From Baylisascaris procyonis (taxonomy: Eukaryota > Nematoda > Chromadorea > Rhabditida > Ascarididae), in NCBI GenBank assembly GCA_037389465.1, contig JAZARR010000175.1:930001-994000 (forward strand): a stretch of 64,000 bases of DNA, written 5' to 3'. Shown here one piece after another: positions 53,601 to 64,000 of this stretch; position 1 is the first letter of the stretch, and the number at the start of each line of letters is the position of its first letter. The notes under the pieces are model-generated. The model saw only the letters and a list, made by a program, of their open reading frames with translations, was not told the DNA's origin and did not search any database. The position numbers and the translations under genes are program-made.

Positions 53601-56600
53601 AAATTCAATTTAATTTAATTTATAATTTAATTTAATTTTAATTTTGTCGTTTTCATAACTTAATTTAATCCGTTTAATTCAGTCACGATTTAATTATAAT
53701 TTAATTCAATTATAATTTCATTCAATTCATATAGAAGTGAATTTTTTCCCTATATATGTATAAAGTATATTGTTCAACTATGAAATAAGCATTGACGATT
53801 ATTTACGTCATTGTAAACGTTTTCGCGTTTTTAAATAAACCTTTTCAAAGAAAAAAAACTTTTTTCCACTTCGTTAATTCCATTGTTAACATTTCAACAA
53901 TTCTTTTCGTTGTCAAAACATTTTTCTCTCTTTTTTCATTTGGTTAATATTATCTTGGAAAAAAAAAGCCAATTTATTCTGATCGGCTGAAAAATAAATG
54001 AAGTGTATCTTTATGCTAATCGCATTCCTTTTTTTATCAACATACTTACACTTTTTATTGAAATATTTGCACCCCAAATACTTTTATTTCAAACTGATGT
54101 GAGAATAATATTATGATGAAATTTGTAAATATTTTAATTTTTTGAGCATTTGTTGGAAGCTTTTTATTTTTAAAGAATTCGCAAGTTTCTTTCTACATTT
54201 CACCAAGATGTAAAAAATTCGAAAATTTTAAAAAGAGAGAACGTCTATTGTTTTCTCACTGAATTAGATGTTATGACATCGTATGAAAGATGCATCTCTT
54301 TATTTTTGGAATTTCAAAAATATTTGTCACGTGAAAATGCGAAAGTCACAACAAAATTCCAGCGAAATAACTAAGAAGATTTCGCTGGAGATTTGATGGG
54401 AATGGAAACACAGAATCGCCATATTGTTGTGAGAGAATTCTATTCTCCTCCCCTTGTTGTCATTCCAGATAACTGTATTTAACTCGTCATCTCATGCCCT
54501 TGTCTTCGTCTTCCTTAGTGTGGAGCCCTTTCTGCAAGTGGCTCCTTTTTTCTAGTCTGCAAGGGCCCGTGAGCCCTTCACTGTTTCGAACCTGAAGCGA
54601 AGATTGCAGGTTCGAATCCTGCCGTGGTCGCCAAGTTTTGTCGCAAATAAATGCGGCAAAAAATGGAATGCGGCAGCGAGGGCTACGCGGGGGATAGCTT
54701 CGAAACAGTGAAGGGCTCACGGACCCTTGCAGACACTAGAAAAAAGGAGCTACTTGCAGAAAGGGCTCCACACTAAGGAAGACAAAGACAAGGGCATGAG
54801 ATGACGAGTTAAATACAGTTATCTGGAATGACAACAAGGGGAGGAGAATAGAATTCTCTCACAACAATATGGCGATTCTGTGTTTCCATTCCCATCAAAT
54901 CTCCAACGAAATCTTCTTAGTTATTTCGCTGGAATTTTGTTGTGACTTTCGCATTTTCACGTGACAAATATTTTTGACAAAATCTCAACATCGATTTCTC
55001 TTTTTAACTAGAAAACTCTTATTTTGAATTGCTTCCAATAATAATATAATGGTCTTGACGTTATGAATAAAAAAAAATACTTCTTAAATGAAATGGCATT
55101 TTCTCTTACAATTTTTGCACTTTTTACTTCAAAGATAACTGGAAGTTTTTTTCTTTTTAATCCATTATTAATGTTATGTTTTATCATAGAGTGAATGAGT
55201 TGATATGCACATAAAAAATACTACAGTTGATGGGTCATCAAGTGCCTATTCAACACCTTCGAAATCGCTCGCTTCATCCTCATCGCCACGACCCTCTCCG
55301 GTGCATCTACCAACCCCATCGTCGATTCTGAAGTCAACTGCATTTAGAATCGAGAATCTTCTATCCGAGAGACGAGAGGTAATGCTTGATTCTCATAAGA
55401 ATGCTGTGCTGAATTTACTTCGCTTTCTTCAGCATAATGATATCTCTAAAACGAAGTGTGAAAATTCAAGAATCACTAGTTAATTTATTTGCTTTTCTGC
55501 CATTTTTTATAAATTCCAATTTTCTGTCAATAAATTTCAACTTTTTCTCTTCATATTTGCCTTGAAAAGTTCAACTTTGACCGAATTCAGCGCTGAAAAA
55601 CTCACACTGCAGAAAATCTAGCAAACAAACATACAACAAGATTTTTTAAAAGAAGTTTTATTCCAATATGGTAGCATATAAATTCAATATGATCGTCTTG
55701 AAGTTTGCTTATGTGGAAGTGTTAGTAGCAATCTAATATGCGTTATGTTGCATTTGTATACATAACAGGGAGTGCAAAGTTTAATCGTTCACAGCGTTGA
55801 ATTATTAAAGCAGTAGAGTTATTTTAATGAAGCGAAATTTATGAGCCATCAATAAAAGATAGGTAAGTTCAATATGGTCGATATGTAGGATATCAGATTT
55901 ACTGTATGCTTGTTCCTATGCCGAACGGATATAACATCAAAGATTACGCATGCATGTAGAGATGCTTTTATCAGGGTTAGGGTCATGCAAGGCAGCGGAG
56001 GGATCACATTGTCTTAAGGAATCGCATACAAGAGAGTATGGAACTTTAAGCATTAGAAATGGTTCTGGATAATACGACACCCCTCCACAATGTCACTCAA
56101 TTGGACGATCGAAAAGACTAACCGCTAAGTCCAAGATTTTTAAAAATTAATCCGCAATTAAACACTAAACGAGCACAGAAAAGGCTAGAGAAATTTTCTA
56201 CAATTTTTAAGGAAATTAATCAGAAAAAACAAACAAAACTTCAAGTCTTTGACTCTTTCTTCACTTAGATCAAAGCTTACGGTAATTTTTTAATCACTCA
56301 GCGTAATTGCTCCTAACATTCTTAGCGTTCAAATCGCAGTCCAGGATATTAGAAAATCTCTGGTGGCATGCCAGTAGTTAATTGCAAGTTTGAGCTAAAG
56401 TATGAAGCCGCAAATTTTTTTTTTCTAAAATTTTAGAGTGAATGCGCCGACTCAGGTCTCTCTCAAAGAGAAGGAGGTTTCCCCCAATCGTGGACATTTT
56501 TGATCTGGATATCTAAAAAATCAACTAGCTTCAAAGAAATAAGTTTGCAGCTTATTATCTATAATAAGTCGACATTATGAGCTTGTGGCGAATATTAGAT

Positions 56601-59600
56601 GAATTAAAGGAGAGCTGGAAACGATCGTCGTTGAGTTGCGTCGATGCATCGGATGTTGATGGTGATACCTTAGTGAGATGCCCGATTTCGGCACAGGTGA
56701 ACGTGGAATGCAACTTACAACGTCTTCGGCGTTTATCCACTCCACGACAAGCATCTCATTCACCCGCTAGTGCATTCACATCCGCTATTAAACACTCAGG
56801 GAATATTGTCTATGATAGTGCACCGTCGACTTTCACACAGAATGTTGCCACAGCGAAAACCGTTCCTATCAAACTTATCGGTGAATCGGAAAGTATACAA
56901 TCTGGTTAGTGCTAGTTTTATTCAACATTAATCGCTTAGTTATGACTGAGTTACTTATGATTGAAGGCGAATATTCTAGATAGGATATGTGCTCGTCCGA
57001 CTCATGTTTTGCTTTGATCATAGGTGTGCCAACCACCGATGCCATAAATGAAAGGATTTGAGAGATATGTCAGCGTAGAATATTTGGAGATCTATATCGA
57101 ATTTCAGGTGAATTTAAATAACTTTTTGGAGAAACGAGGAAAAATAGCGATGAAAAAACGATAGAAGTCCACTGAAAATTGCAGAAAAAGAATTTTTAGG
57201 ATGTAGCTATGTTGAATTTTTGGAAGTTACGTAATTTTTCCGAAGAAATATTAGAGAAGTGGCTTGAGACTTTGGACATATATCTGCAAAAACTTGAGGA
57301 TTTATCCATCCGACCAGAAATTTCTTAGAATCCAATAGTCTTGGAAGGGAGAGAGGGGGAGGAGGAGAAAGAAAAGGTCTCTTTACCATCAACTTTTATC
57401 ACCAAAATCATTCTGTTTCTCCGCTTTTGACTATGATCTAGGCCATAATTAATAGCCGAGCAAATGTTTAGAGTTAGTAAGTCAATTTTGAGGAGCAATT
57501 CTAAAGAGATAAATTCCAGAGGAAATAATAAAGAGCGAAATGTGAAATCATCTAACCCAGTTGATGTTAAGATTAATATAAAAATAAAAATTATGCATTC
57601 ATATCATCGATATGTCAGTGCTATTTTAAGTAAATATTAAGTGAATTCCATTCATATGAATAAATCTTATCTCGCTATCCGAAAAAATAAGGCATTATTT
57701 ATTTATTATTTGTTGGAATAAATATATTTATTGGAATGGAGTAAACATATTTATTTATTAAAGAATAAGTGTTTATTATTTGTTGAAAAATACTACAAAA
57801 CTTCATTAGTTTATTTAAAAAATATGTCTAATCAGTCCATTTATTGAAAGAATAATCTTTTATTTATAGAGAATGACGAGGAAATGGATAGCGGTAAAGC
57901 TTCAGATTCTGATCCATCATCATCAATATCACCCGAAACGGATCATAATAATACGGCAAGAACAATATCGAATAATTTATTTAGTGGAGCAGCCAATTCG
58001 TCAACAATTCCTACAAGGGAATATACACCAATTCATGTGACAACAACTTTCTCTCCATCATCGACAACTTCCGATCTTGCATCATCGATTTCAACAAATT
58101 CCACCACTTTCCCATCTTGTAGTTCTAGTGGACAAGCAGAAATCGACACAAAAAATGGATTGGAACATTGTGAATCACGGGAAATGATAGGAAAACTTTT
58201 GGAAAACCCGAATGGCGCAAAAGCACTCGAAAAGATTTTCGCTAAAACTGGTCTTGAGAAAGGGGTAAGTGGGCTATTTTTTATGCACCTTTTTGCAGTT
58301 CTTTTTGCGCCATGAATATTCTATGATGACATATATGTCTATATTTAGATGTATTTAGGTATTCATTTGTATCCTTTCAATATAATGCCACAAATAATGA
58401 GCGATGACGGCTACGGCACTGAATTCTTTTCCCAAAATTTGACACCTAAAGATATCAGAAATTCGAAAATCGTTTTTTTTCATTCCGGTTGAGTGGATAC
58501 GGCATAAAGAGCGATTTTTTTTTTCTTGTAATTGCTCAGTCGCATAAAGGAAAGCAAATGAAGCGTTACATTGTCCTTTTTATGACGTCGGTCTTTGATT
58601 TAATCGGTGAAGTTACAAAAGCAAATATAAACGATCGCACCTTTCCGACATAAATATTCGCCTTTTTTTTCATTAAATAGTGCCACATAATAAGTCTTTT
58701 AAGCGCAGAAATTGTAAGATATAAATTTTCCGGAAGTCCAACATTCGTTTTATCAGGAAAATTGACTGAGAGGAAGGAAAGAGAGATAGAGACAGAGTGG
58801 TGGTGTTGAAGAGGAAAACGAAGAAGGGACTAGACACTTCTGAAGTCTGACCCTTTCTTCCTCCTTCAATTTGGCTGCCCATACTGACACTCAAATCCAT
58901 TTTGTGATCAGAGGGCAGTCAGTTTAAAAGTTTGCTTCCTTCAGATGGAGCTCGTTGAGTCGGCGCTTATGGCTCAGATTCCACAGGCTACTTGGACGCA
59001 TATCGTCGCTCCCATAAGGCAAAATAACTCTCCTAAAAGCACTGTAACGTCATCTTTTGCCGTTGTCAGTTTTCACTTCTATTTTTTTGATGTCTCAAAT
59101 TTATACAGTCATTATTATTTACTCTCTAAAATATTTTTATCATTATAAATTCTCACCGTTTTCGTAATGTGCCCGTTGTTTTAATGTTTAGAAAGAATGC
59201 AAGAATACCGCAAGTGCAATTGGGGAAATTCATGTAAGGTAGTCCTGAAAGTGAAGTCGACGCCATCGCTTTCCCCGAAAAAAAGCCAACGGAATTTGAT
59301 TGAAAAAAGCCAAGGAAATCCCTTCTCCGTTTCTTATTTTCTGTATTTCTAAATGAATAAGTATTTCGAAAAGAATTAAAAAAGATATATTAGTTCAGAC
59401 TATGCGTACTACGAATATATTATCTATGCCTTTTCAGATGACATTTCACTATAATACTATTGGTTTGTATTTTATTTTTTTGTAGTTTGTATTTTGTATT
59501 TTATACTGTTATGTATTTTTATTTATTTATGAACTATACTATGAGGTTAATTGTTTATGATTCACAGGAGATGAACAAAGAAAAGCCCTCTATGGAATCA

Positions 59601-60798
59601 AACATGGAAGCGCAACAAAAATGGAGTGACGCACAAATTACTGACCGGAAGAAGCATTGTTGTCCACATCCGAGTTGTAAGAAAGTCTACACAAAAAGTT
59701 CCCACCTCAAAGCGCATATGAGGACGCATACTGGTTCGTAAATTTGTTATCTCATTTGCATAAGTTGGATTTGCTTATATTCTAATTTTTTTGCATAATT
59801 CTGCAGACGTTGGATGAAGAGGGGTTTTTTTTAATTTGAAATATTAGAACGTTACAGGTGAGAGTTGTGTGTTTTGGCTTTCCGGAAGCACTTTTTTCCT
59901 TCCTATTTATATGATTCTGTTCCTTTAAAGTGGCTTATGTTTAGTAGGGGGGAACAAAATCATTTCGGCATTTGGCGAATGTTCACAAATTGAAAGGTAA
60001 GAAAATTGGATTGCATGGTTTGGTATGCGATCACATCATAGTTTATCACCCATCCAAAAAAGATGGAAATTGCATTTCATGTTGAATTCCTATGAATATC
60101 CCATATTAACGATGGTTCAACATTAAGTCAGCGTTCATATCCTACAATATCCTGGGGAGAGGGGAGAGCCAAAGGGAGCCGAGGGGGGGGGGGAAGGATG
60201 GGATTGGGAAGACGCTAAATGGCATAGTATGGCTGAAGCGTAGGACTATCTCAGACAGCGACCACGAGAAGTGTGTTGTCATCGAAGCTCAAGGATCTGA
60301 ACTCTATTCGTTTTATTGTCTAATCCAACCTTAGTGTGCTTTATATTCGATCATCTAAAGTCAACGGTGCAAAGAAAGTGATTTGCTGCAATCCGATGTG
60401 TTGGTTTTATTAGGGTGTGTCTGAAAAGAATGAACAAATCACTGCGATTGGCGAACGAACGCCGCTTGACGTCAACAGAGGGGGGAGGGGGGAACGTCAA
60501 CAGACAAGAAGCGACAACAAACATTTTAAAGAAGGGCGTAGCCGGCGGCAGATTCACGTCGCAATAGAATGTTGAATGACCCCATTTGTCGATTCTTGTG
60601 ATCGACATAACCTCAACCACAAATCAGTGTTTGCCATTGGGTGGAGTCGACTATAAAAAATGCACCACTGAAATGAATTTTAGCAACAAAAGAAACTTTT
60701 ATTTTCGTTTATGTTATCGATTTACTTTTACTTATCTTATCATTGAATAAGGATTTGAGTTTTTTTTCGTATCTTTCCCCTTTTTTATTCATCAGCAG

Positions 60799-60873
<75 letters not shown>

Positions 60874-61483
60874 TATATATATCACTTTGGAATTTCACAT
60901 TTTAACGGTTGTTTTATATATGTCAAAATGATATCTTATCAACAATGATCTCTAGGAAACAAAACAGGTGCCTTAAAGGTGTTATTCAGGATGCAGCCAT
61001 AAAAATATGCACGTTAACAATTTCGTAAAGAGTCCTTTTTCAGGAATGCCCATGAATTATTCCATATTATTGCATTTTTTTTAAATAAATTAATACAACT
61101 TTAGCATTGTTTTGTTTATAATATTTTTCCTATCTGGAGTAGTTGAGTGGAATTATTGGAAATATTGCAATGAATCTAATAATTGCAAAAATATAATCCA
61201 ATTCACTTCAAAAAGTTATACTCTTCAAATAAGATTGCTTTGGTGATAGTTAGTAAACTTACCTTTGTATCTATATTCTCATACAGTAATTATAATATTG
61301 TTTGATGCAGGTGAGAAGCCATACGCATGTACATGGCAAGGTTGTGAATGGCGATTCGCTCGTTCCGATGAGCTTACTCGACATAATCGTAAGCATACTG
61401 GTGATCGACCTTTTCAATGCCAATGTTGTCATCGATCATTTTCACGATCGGATCATCTCTCACTTCATATGAAACGTCATTAA
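50586..61483 (+). CDS. Kruppel-like transcription factor (three C2H2 fingers), multi-exon
   Basis: The C-terminal exons are firm: 57870-58264, 58945-59043, 59192-59233, 59568-59733 and 61311-61483. The last two encode the fingers: [39 protein letters not shown] and [18 protein letters not shown], with the protein ending at the finger array. The first two cysteine pairs are spaced by four residues and the third by two, and the linkers are TGEKP and TGDRP, as in KLF1-8/12 type proteins that bind CACCC or GC boxes in the nucleus. Upstream coding exons fit by phase: 50586-50664, 51813-51891, 52519-52618, 53169-53389, then alternatives 55200-55378 and 56569-56904. The middle is serine/threonine-rich and probably an activation or repression region. 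The first exon is not found. Which upstream exons really join is inference. AATAAA lies at 61579. Confidence 0.85.
51719..51750 (+). promoter_or_regulatory. CACCC-rich pyrimidine tract before KLF exon 51813
   Basis: The sequence holds CCCACCCCC, TCCACC and CCCCACC within about 30 bases, ending about 60 bases upstream of an exon acceptor of the KLF gene. KLF proteins bind CACCC boxes, so an autoregulatory promoter or enhancer is possible. It may equally be a simple C-rich tract. Confidence 0.3.
51813..51891 (+). CDS. Candidate 5' coding exon of the KLF locus
   Basis: It lies between GAAATTTCAG and CATCAAG/GTGGGC. In phase 0 it reads [18 protein letters not shown] and so on to PLHQ. All three frames are open, so the choice rests on the phase 1 end, which fits the next exon exactly. 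Confidence 0.45.
52519..52618 (+). CDS. Candidate 5' coding exon of the KLF locus
   Basis: It lies between ATATTACAG and ACGAA/GTAAAT. It reads [20 protein letters not shown], then [12 protein letters not shown], a proline/serine-rich segment with coding character that stands out from the flanks. It starts in phase 1 (joining to GAT) and ends in phase 2, matching its neighbours on both sides. Confidence 0.55.
53128..53389 (+). CDS. KLF locus exon with two acceptors; possible alternative start at 53176
   Basis: A strong acceptor (TTTTCCTCAG) ends at 53127 and a weak one (AAATTAAG) at 53168. Splicing from the 52519 exon keeps the frame only with the weak site ([19 protein letters not shown]). 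Use of the strong site suits spliced-leader addition 48 bases before the ATG at 53176. The exon encodes a proline/serine-rich segment ([24 protein letters not shown]) and ends at GACC/GTAAGT in phase 1. Confidence 0.6.
53590..53725. repeat. AATTTAATT-rich degenerate repeat
   Basis: Repeated AATTTAATT and TATAATTTAATT units in a KLF intron, with simple-sequence character. Confidence 0.7.
54316..54975. mobile_element. Foldback element with a tRNA 3'-half in its loop
   Basis: Left arm 54316-54590 and right arm 54699-54975 are inverted copies with a small number of differences, starting AAAAATATTTGTCACGTG and ending with its complement. The 108-base loop contains GCAGG-TTCGAAT-CCTGC at 54606-54622, a perfect tRNA T-arm with B box, followed by GTGGTCGCCA like a tRNA acceptor strand. 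No matching 5' half (A box, anticodon arm) is seen, so it is not an intact tRNA gene. It lies in the KLF intron between 53389 and 55200. A tRNA-derived foldback or SINE-like origin is inferred. Confidence 0.75.
55190..55378 (+). CDS. KLF locus alternative exon with an eh1-like motif
   Basis: Acceptor TTATCATAG ends at 55189, then a 15-base leader with an in-frame stop, then ATG at 55205. A second AG at 55199 would keep the frame from the 53389 donor. It reads [20 protein letters not shown], a serine/proline-rich stretch, then [13 protein letters not shown], which resembles the Groucho-binding eh1 motif (F-x-I-x-x-[IL]-[IL]). The donor GAG/GTAATG is phase 0 and fits the exon at 58945, 59192 or 59568. 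The frame also stays open past the donor to a stop at 55481-55483. The exon might instead belong to another gene. Confidence 0.45.
56551..56904 (+). CDS. KLF locus alternative first exon
   Basis: A strong acceptor (AAGTTTGCAG) ends at 56550 and is followed by 26 bases with in-frame stops and then ATG at 56577, as expected for a spliced-leader start. A weaker AAG at 56568 would instead keep the frame from the 53389 donor. It encodes [18 protein letters not shown] at the start, then a 109-codon region that is hydrophilic throughout, and ends at TCTG/GTTAGT in phase 1, fitting 57870 exactly. No domain is recognised. Confidence 0.65.
59192..59233 (+). CDS. Candidate 42-nt microexon of the KLF gene
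   Basis: It lies between AATGTTTAG and ATTCAT/GTAAGG. Fourteen codons ([14 protein letters not shown]) are phase 0 at both ends, so inclusion or skipping keeps the frame between the exon ending 59043 and the one starting 59568. Cassette use is possible. Confidence 0.5.
59568..61483 (+). CDS. Zinc-finger exons of the KLF gene
   Basis: Exon 59568-59733 carries a charged lead-in ([19 protein letters not shown]) and finger 1. Exon 61311-61483 carries fingers 2 and 3 and the stop. The 1.6-kb intron splits the TGEKP linker at the glycine codon (phase 1). Helix residues [14 protein letters not shown] and RSDHLSL are the standard KLF contacts for a CACCC/GC-box site. The intron holds a (TA)n tract at 60800-60882 and G-runs near 60185 and 60480. 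Confidence 0.95.
60800..60882. repeat. (TA)n tract in the intron between KLF finger exons
   Basis: About 36 TA units, then one GA interruption and a few further TA units. Confidence 0.93.
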
Positions 61484-61578
61484 TTATGGCACACACAAAA
61501 AAACTTGGCCATTTCACAATCAGTCATGGTTATCGTTACGAAACGCCAATGAAACGTTAGAGATTTAACTGATTTGAT

Positions 61579-61584
61579 AATAAA
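61579..61584 (+). other. Poly(A) signal of the KLF gene
   Basis: First AATAAA downstream of the KLF stop, 96 bases after it, in AT-rich sequence. Confidence 0.5.
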
Positions 61585-63903
61585 ATTTCGTACACGTTGA
61601 TTACTCTTTAAATGATTTTTAACTAAATTTCTGAAGGGATTGAAATATTGCATAGAAATCGATTTACTTTAATCATAAGTAACAAGAACTTTTTATGCGA
61701 TAGACAATAACATAGATATACTTCAAATAGAATTGCTATAGTTAGTAGATCTATCTTTGCACTAAGGTAGAAAACACCCATGAATAATTTTAGATACACC
61801 TTTATACCAAGGTATTGCAGGTAAGGAAGGAGAACACTTATGGGTAATGTTATCCCCTTTGTAACAAGATAGAGACATTTATTTATAATATCATATCCAT
61901 TTTTTTTTACTAAGGTACGAACGTATATTTATAATTTATATTAATGTGATGCCGGTTTGATTGTTAATGCTCAATGTTCATATATATATGTTAGTGTGCC
62001 TTTCGTTGTGCTCTCCTTAGACAATTGTCGCCTTCACTTCTTCGATGTGCCTTATTTGTTTATATTAGATTGTAATAATATGCATATTGCAAAGCGAAAC
62101 ATTGCACATATAACTTCAATAGCTATGTTGTAAAGTAAATTTTCTTGTATATCAATCGAAAAGGCGATATATTTACTTCTATTAAAGCTGAAAAAATAGT
62201 TGTTCAAATATTAGAAAATTATTGTTCAAAATCTTTGTAAGCAATTATCAAAAAAAAATTTTTTTTTCATTTATTTTTTCGCAGCTTTCATGTTGCTAAT
62301 ATTTTTATAATTGGGTTTTTTCAAAGTTTACAAAAAAAGTTCAGATTAAGTTGGCAGCAAAAAAAGAAAACGTAAGTGGAACGATAAAAAAAAATGGTTT
62401 TTCTATTATTTCAATGTAAGCGCGGTTAGTCAAGCTTTCGCTTATCGATGATAAAATGGATTTAATTACTAAAATATTGGCGCAGAAAAAAAAAAAAACA
62501 GCTTTTTGGCATTCGTTGTTTTATTTCTTCATTTTTTGAGACTTGTCAATAAGAACAAATAATATGACATCAACATCAATATAAAATATAATTTTATAAT
62601 ATAACTGAAAAATTTCTCATTCTAAATTTCATAAAAAGTTAAAGATTAGAAATATGAGCTCATAAGTTCGAATCCCATTTGAGACAATATTTTTTCCACT
62701 AATTCATTCTCTTTTTTTCACATTAAAAATTTTTCTGAAAAATTTCAGAAAATTAATCGATGAATTTCTGCAAAAAAAATTGGCAACATGTCAAATTTTA
62801 AAATATTTCCGATTGAACTTCGAAAATACCTTTGAAGGTGTATATTTTTAGATTTTCCTCTTTCTTTTTTGAACATGCAAAGATGTCTGCAAAGCGCATT
62901 TCTTGCGTTTCGTAGGCGCATATTCCCATTTTCAATGTTCCATTATCAAGAAATTTTTTATAGCACCATGGGGGAAGTTTTTTTATTATTAGACGTTATG
63001 TGGCAATCACATTCAACAGCACTATTTTAAACGAAGAAAAATTCAAGCATATCTTATTTTAAATTTAAAAAAAAATTTTTTTTTTGCAGAATTTCTACGC
63101 TAAATTTTTTCTAAAATTCCATACTATAAAAGCGGGAAAATTTATTACTATATTGAACAAATTTATTGCAATTGTTCTTAATATATAGGTTCTTTTAGGA
63201 AATTGAGAATCGAAATAAATCTTTGAGAAAATATCATTACGTATGATTTTTCTGCGAAAAAAAAAAGAGCTCATCGCTGTCAAAAAAATTTTTGACGAAT
63301 ATTTTTTAGTGTCTCTAAATTTGATTAATTTATGCAATATTTATAGACGCTGAATTAAAATATTTAATTGTCATCATTTTTAAATGAATATAAAATCTTG
63401 AGATATCGATTTTTAAATTCAGGAAAGCGCATCAGATCAAGATTTTTGAGAAATGTATTTTTTTTTTAAATCTCTTATTTCAGTGTAAATAATATCGCTT
63501 TTCAATTGATTCAATTCATTTCTCTCTTCACAGTGACAAATATTAATTATATTATTTTTAATTGTAATCGTTTCTCTTTCTTGTATTTATAATGGAAATT
63601 TTGCAAGTCAATAATTTAGATGTTATTTGGCAAATGAAGGAAAATTTTTGTTAGAAAGGAAAAATATTATCGATTGGGGGAGGGGGGGAGAGAGAGAGAG
63701 GGAGAGAGAGAAATAGAGAAAAGAGAATTTTAAGCGATATCAAAGAAGCCGATTTAATCCATGTATTGCACGATTTGATCATGATTTTAAAGATTTTCTA
63801 ATGATATTCCTTAAATATCTTAAACAATTTCTTAAATATTTCATTCTCTTATTATTTACAATGAGAAAAAATTTTCATTTTCCAAATTGGGTTTTTTTTT
63901 CAG
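61585..63903. other. Intergenic stretch right of the KLF gene
   Basis: AT-rich, with no supported gene. It has many A and T homopolymers and a GA-rich run at about 63680-63715. A GTTCGAATCCC at about 62669 resembles a tRNA B box but has no pairing stem. It may hold the start of the gene whose exon appears at 63904. Confidence 0.55.
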
Positions 63904-63975
63904 TCATCAAATCTTGAACGATATTGAACTCATAAAAATTCTAAAGAAAAAAGAGAGTTTTCAAGGAGCAGCAAC
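63904..63975 (+). CDS. Orphan coding exon at the right edge
   Basis: It lies between TTTTTTTTTCAG and GCAAC/GTGAGT, both strong sites. Only one frame is open: a single base, then HQILNDIELIKILKKKESFQ, then GAA, with two bases left (entry phase 2, exit phase 2). The other frames stop within eight codons. The product is not recognised. It is probably part of a plus-strand gene continuing past the window. Confidence 0.45.
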
Positions 63976-64000
63976 GTGAGTTTTTATGGAAGATTTGAAA

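Noticed and set aside
54487..54720. Minus-strand frame containing the peptide RQDSNLQ
   Set aside because: This peptide is a well-known artefact of reading antisense to a tRNA T-arm. It marks the tRNA fragment in the foldback loop, not a protein.
57207..57392. Minus-strand frame and others overlapping the KLF exons (53226-53441, 56555-56763)
   Set aside because: They are antisense shadows of KLF exons or of a purine tract and have no independent signals.
62664..62684. GTTCGAATCCC resembling a tRNA B box
   Set aside because: The flanks cannot form a T-stem, and no A box or cloverleaf is present upstream.

Overview
The window looks like nuclear DNA of an AT-rich metazoan, most likely a nematode and perhaps a spirurid or filarial-type worm. 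This is inferred from three things: intron-rich genes with short exons, several exons that begin right after an acceptor with an ATG and so suit spliced-leader addition, and protein families typical of worms. No rRNA, intact tRNA, CRISPR array or bacterial-type operon was seen.

Four genes or gene parts are well supported. (1) 2109-8266, minus strand: the first five coding exons of a poly(rC)-binding protein (PCBP/hnRNP E) with KH1, KH2 and the linker. The 3' end with KH3 lies beyond the left edge or was not recognised. (2) 24737-29709, plus: eight exons of a glycosyltransferase family 49 enzyme (B4GAT1/LARGE-C type). All exon phases fit and the stop codon is present, but the N-terminal membrane anchor was not found. 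(3) 44682-45255, plus: a two-exon gene for a 95-residue single-pass membrane protein of unknown function. (4) 50586-61483, plus: a Kruppel-like factor. Its three C2H2 fingers are certain, and phase-compatible exons extend upstream with at least three possible alternative starts. A single exon at 63904-63975 suggests another plus-strand gene running off the right edge.

The rest is long gene-poor sequence (about 8.3-24.7 kb, 29.7-44.7 kb, 45.3-50.6 kb, 61.5-63.9 kb). It is filled with AT-rich sequence, about eleven (TA)n tracts, degenerate tandem repeats and three striking foldback structures. The foldback at 26339-26868 sits in a GT49 intron and has almost perfect arms of about 195 bp. The one at 54316-54975 sits in a KLF intron, has arms of about 275 bp, and carries a tRNA 3'-half (T-arm) in its loop. 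A shorter hairpin with a B-box-like core lies at 24508-24627.

The genes do not form an obvious pathway: an RNA-binding protein, a Golgi-type sugar transferase, a small membrane protein and a transcription factor. The best leads are the non-CAG splice acceptors of the PCBP gene, a C-rich tract in its own intron, the alternative-start architecture of the KLF gene, and the foldbacks inside introns. Exon joins were worked out by hand from splice motifs and reading phase, with no alignment or transcript data.
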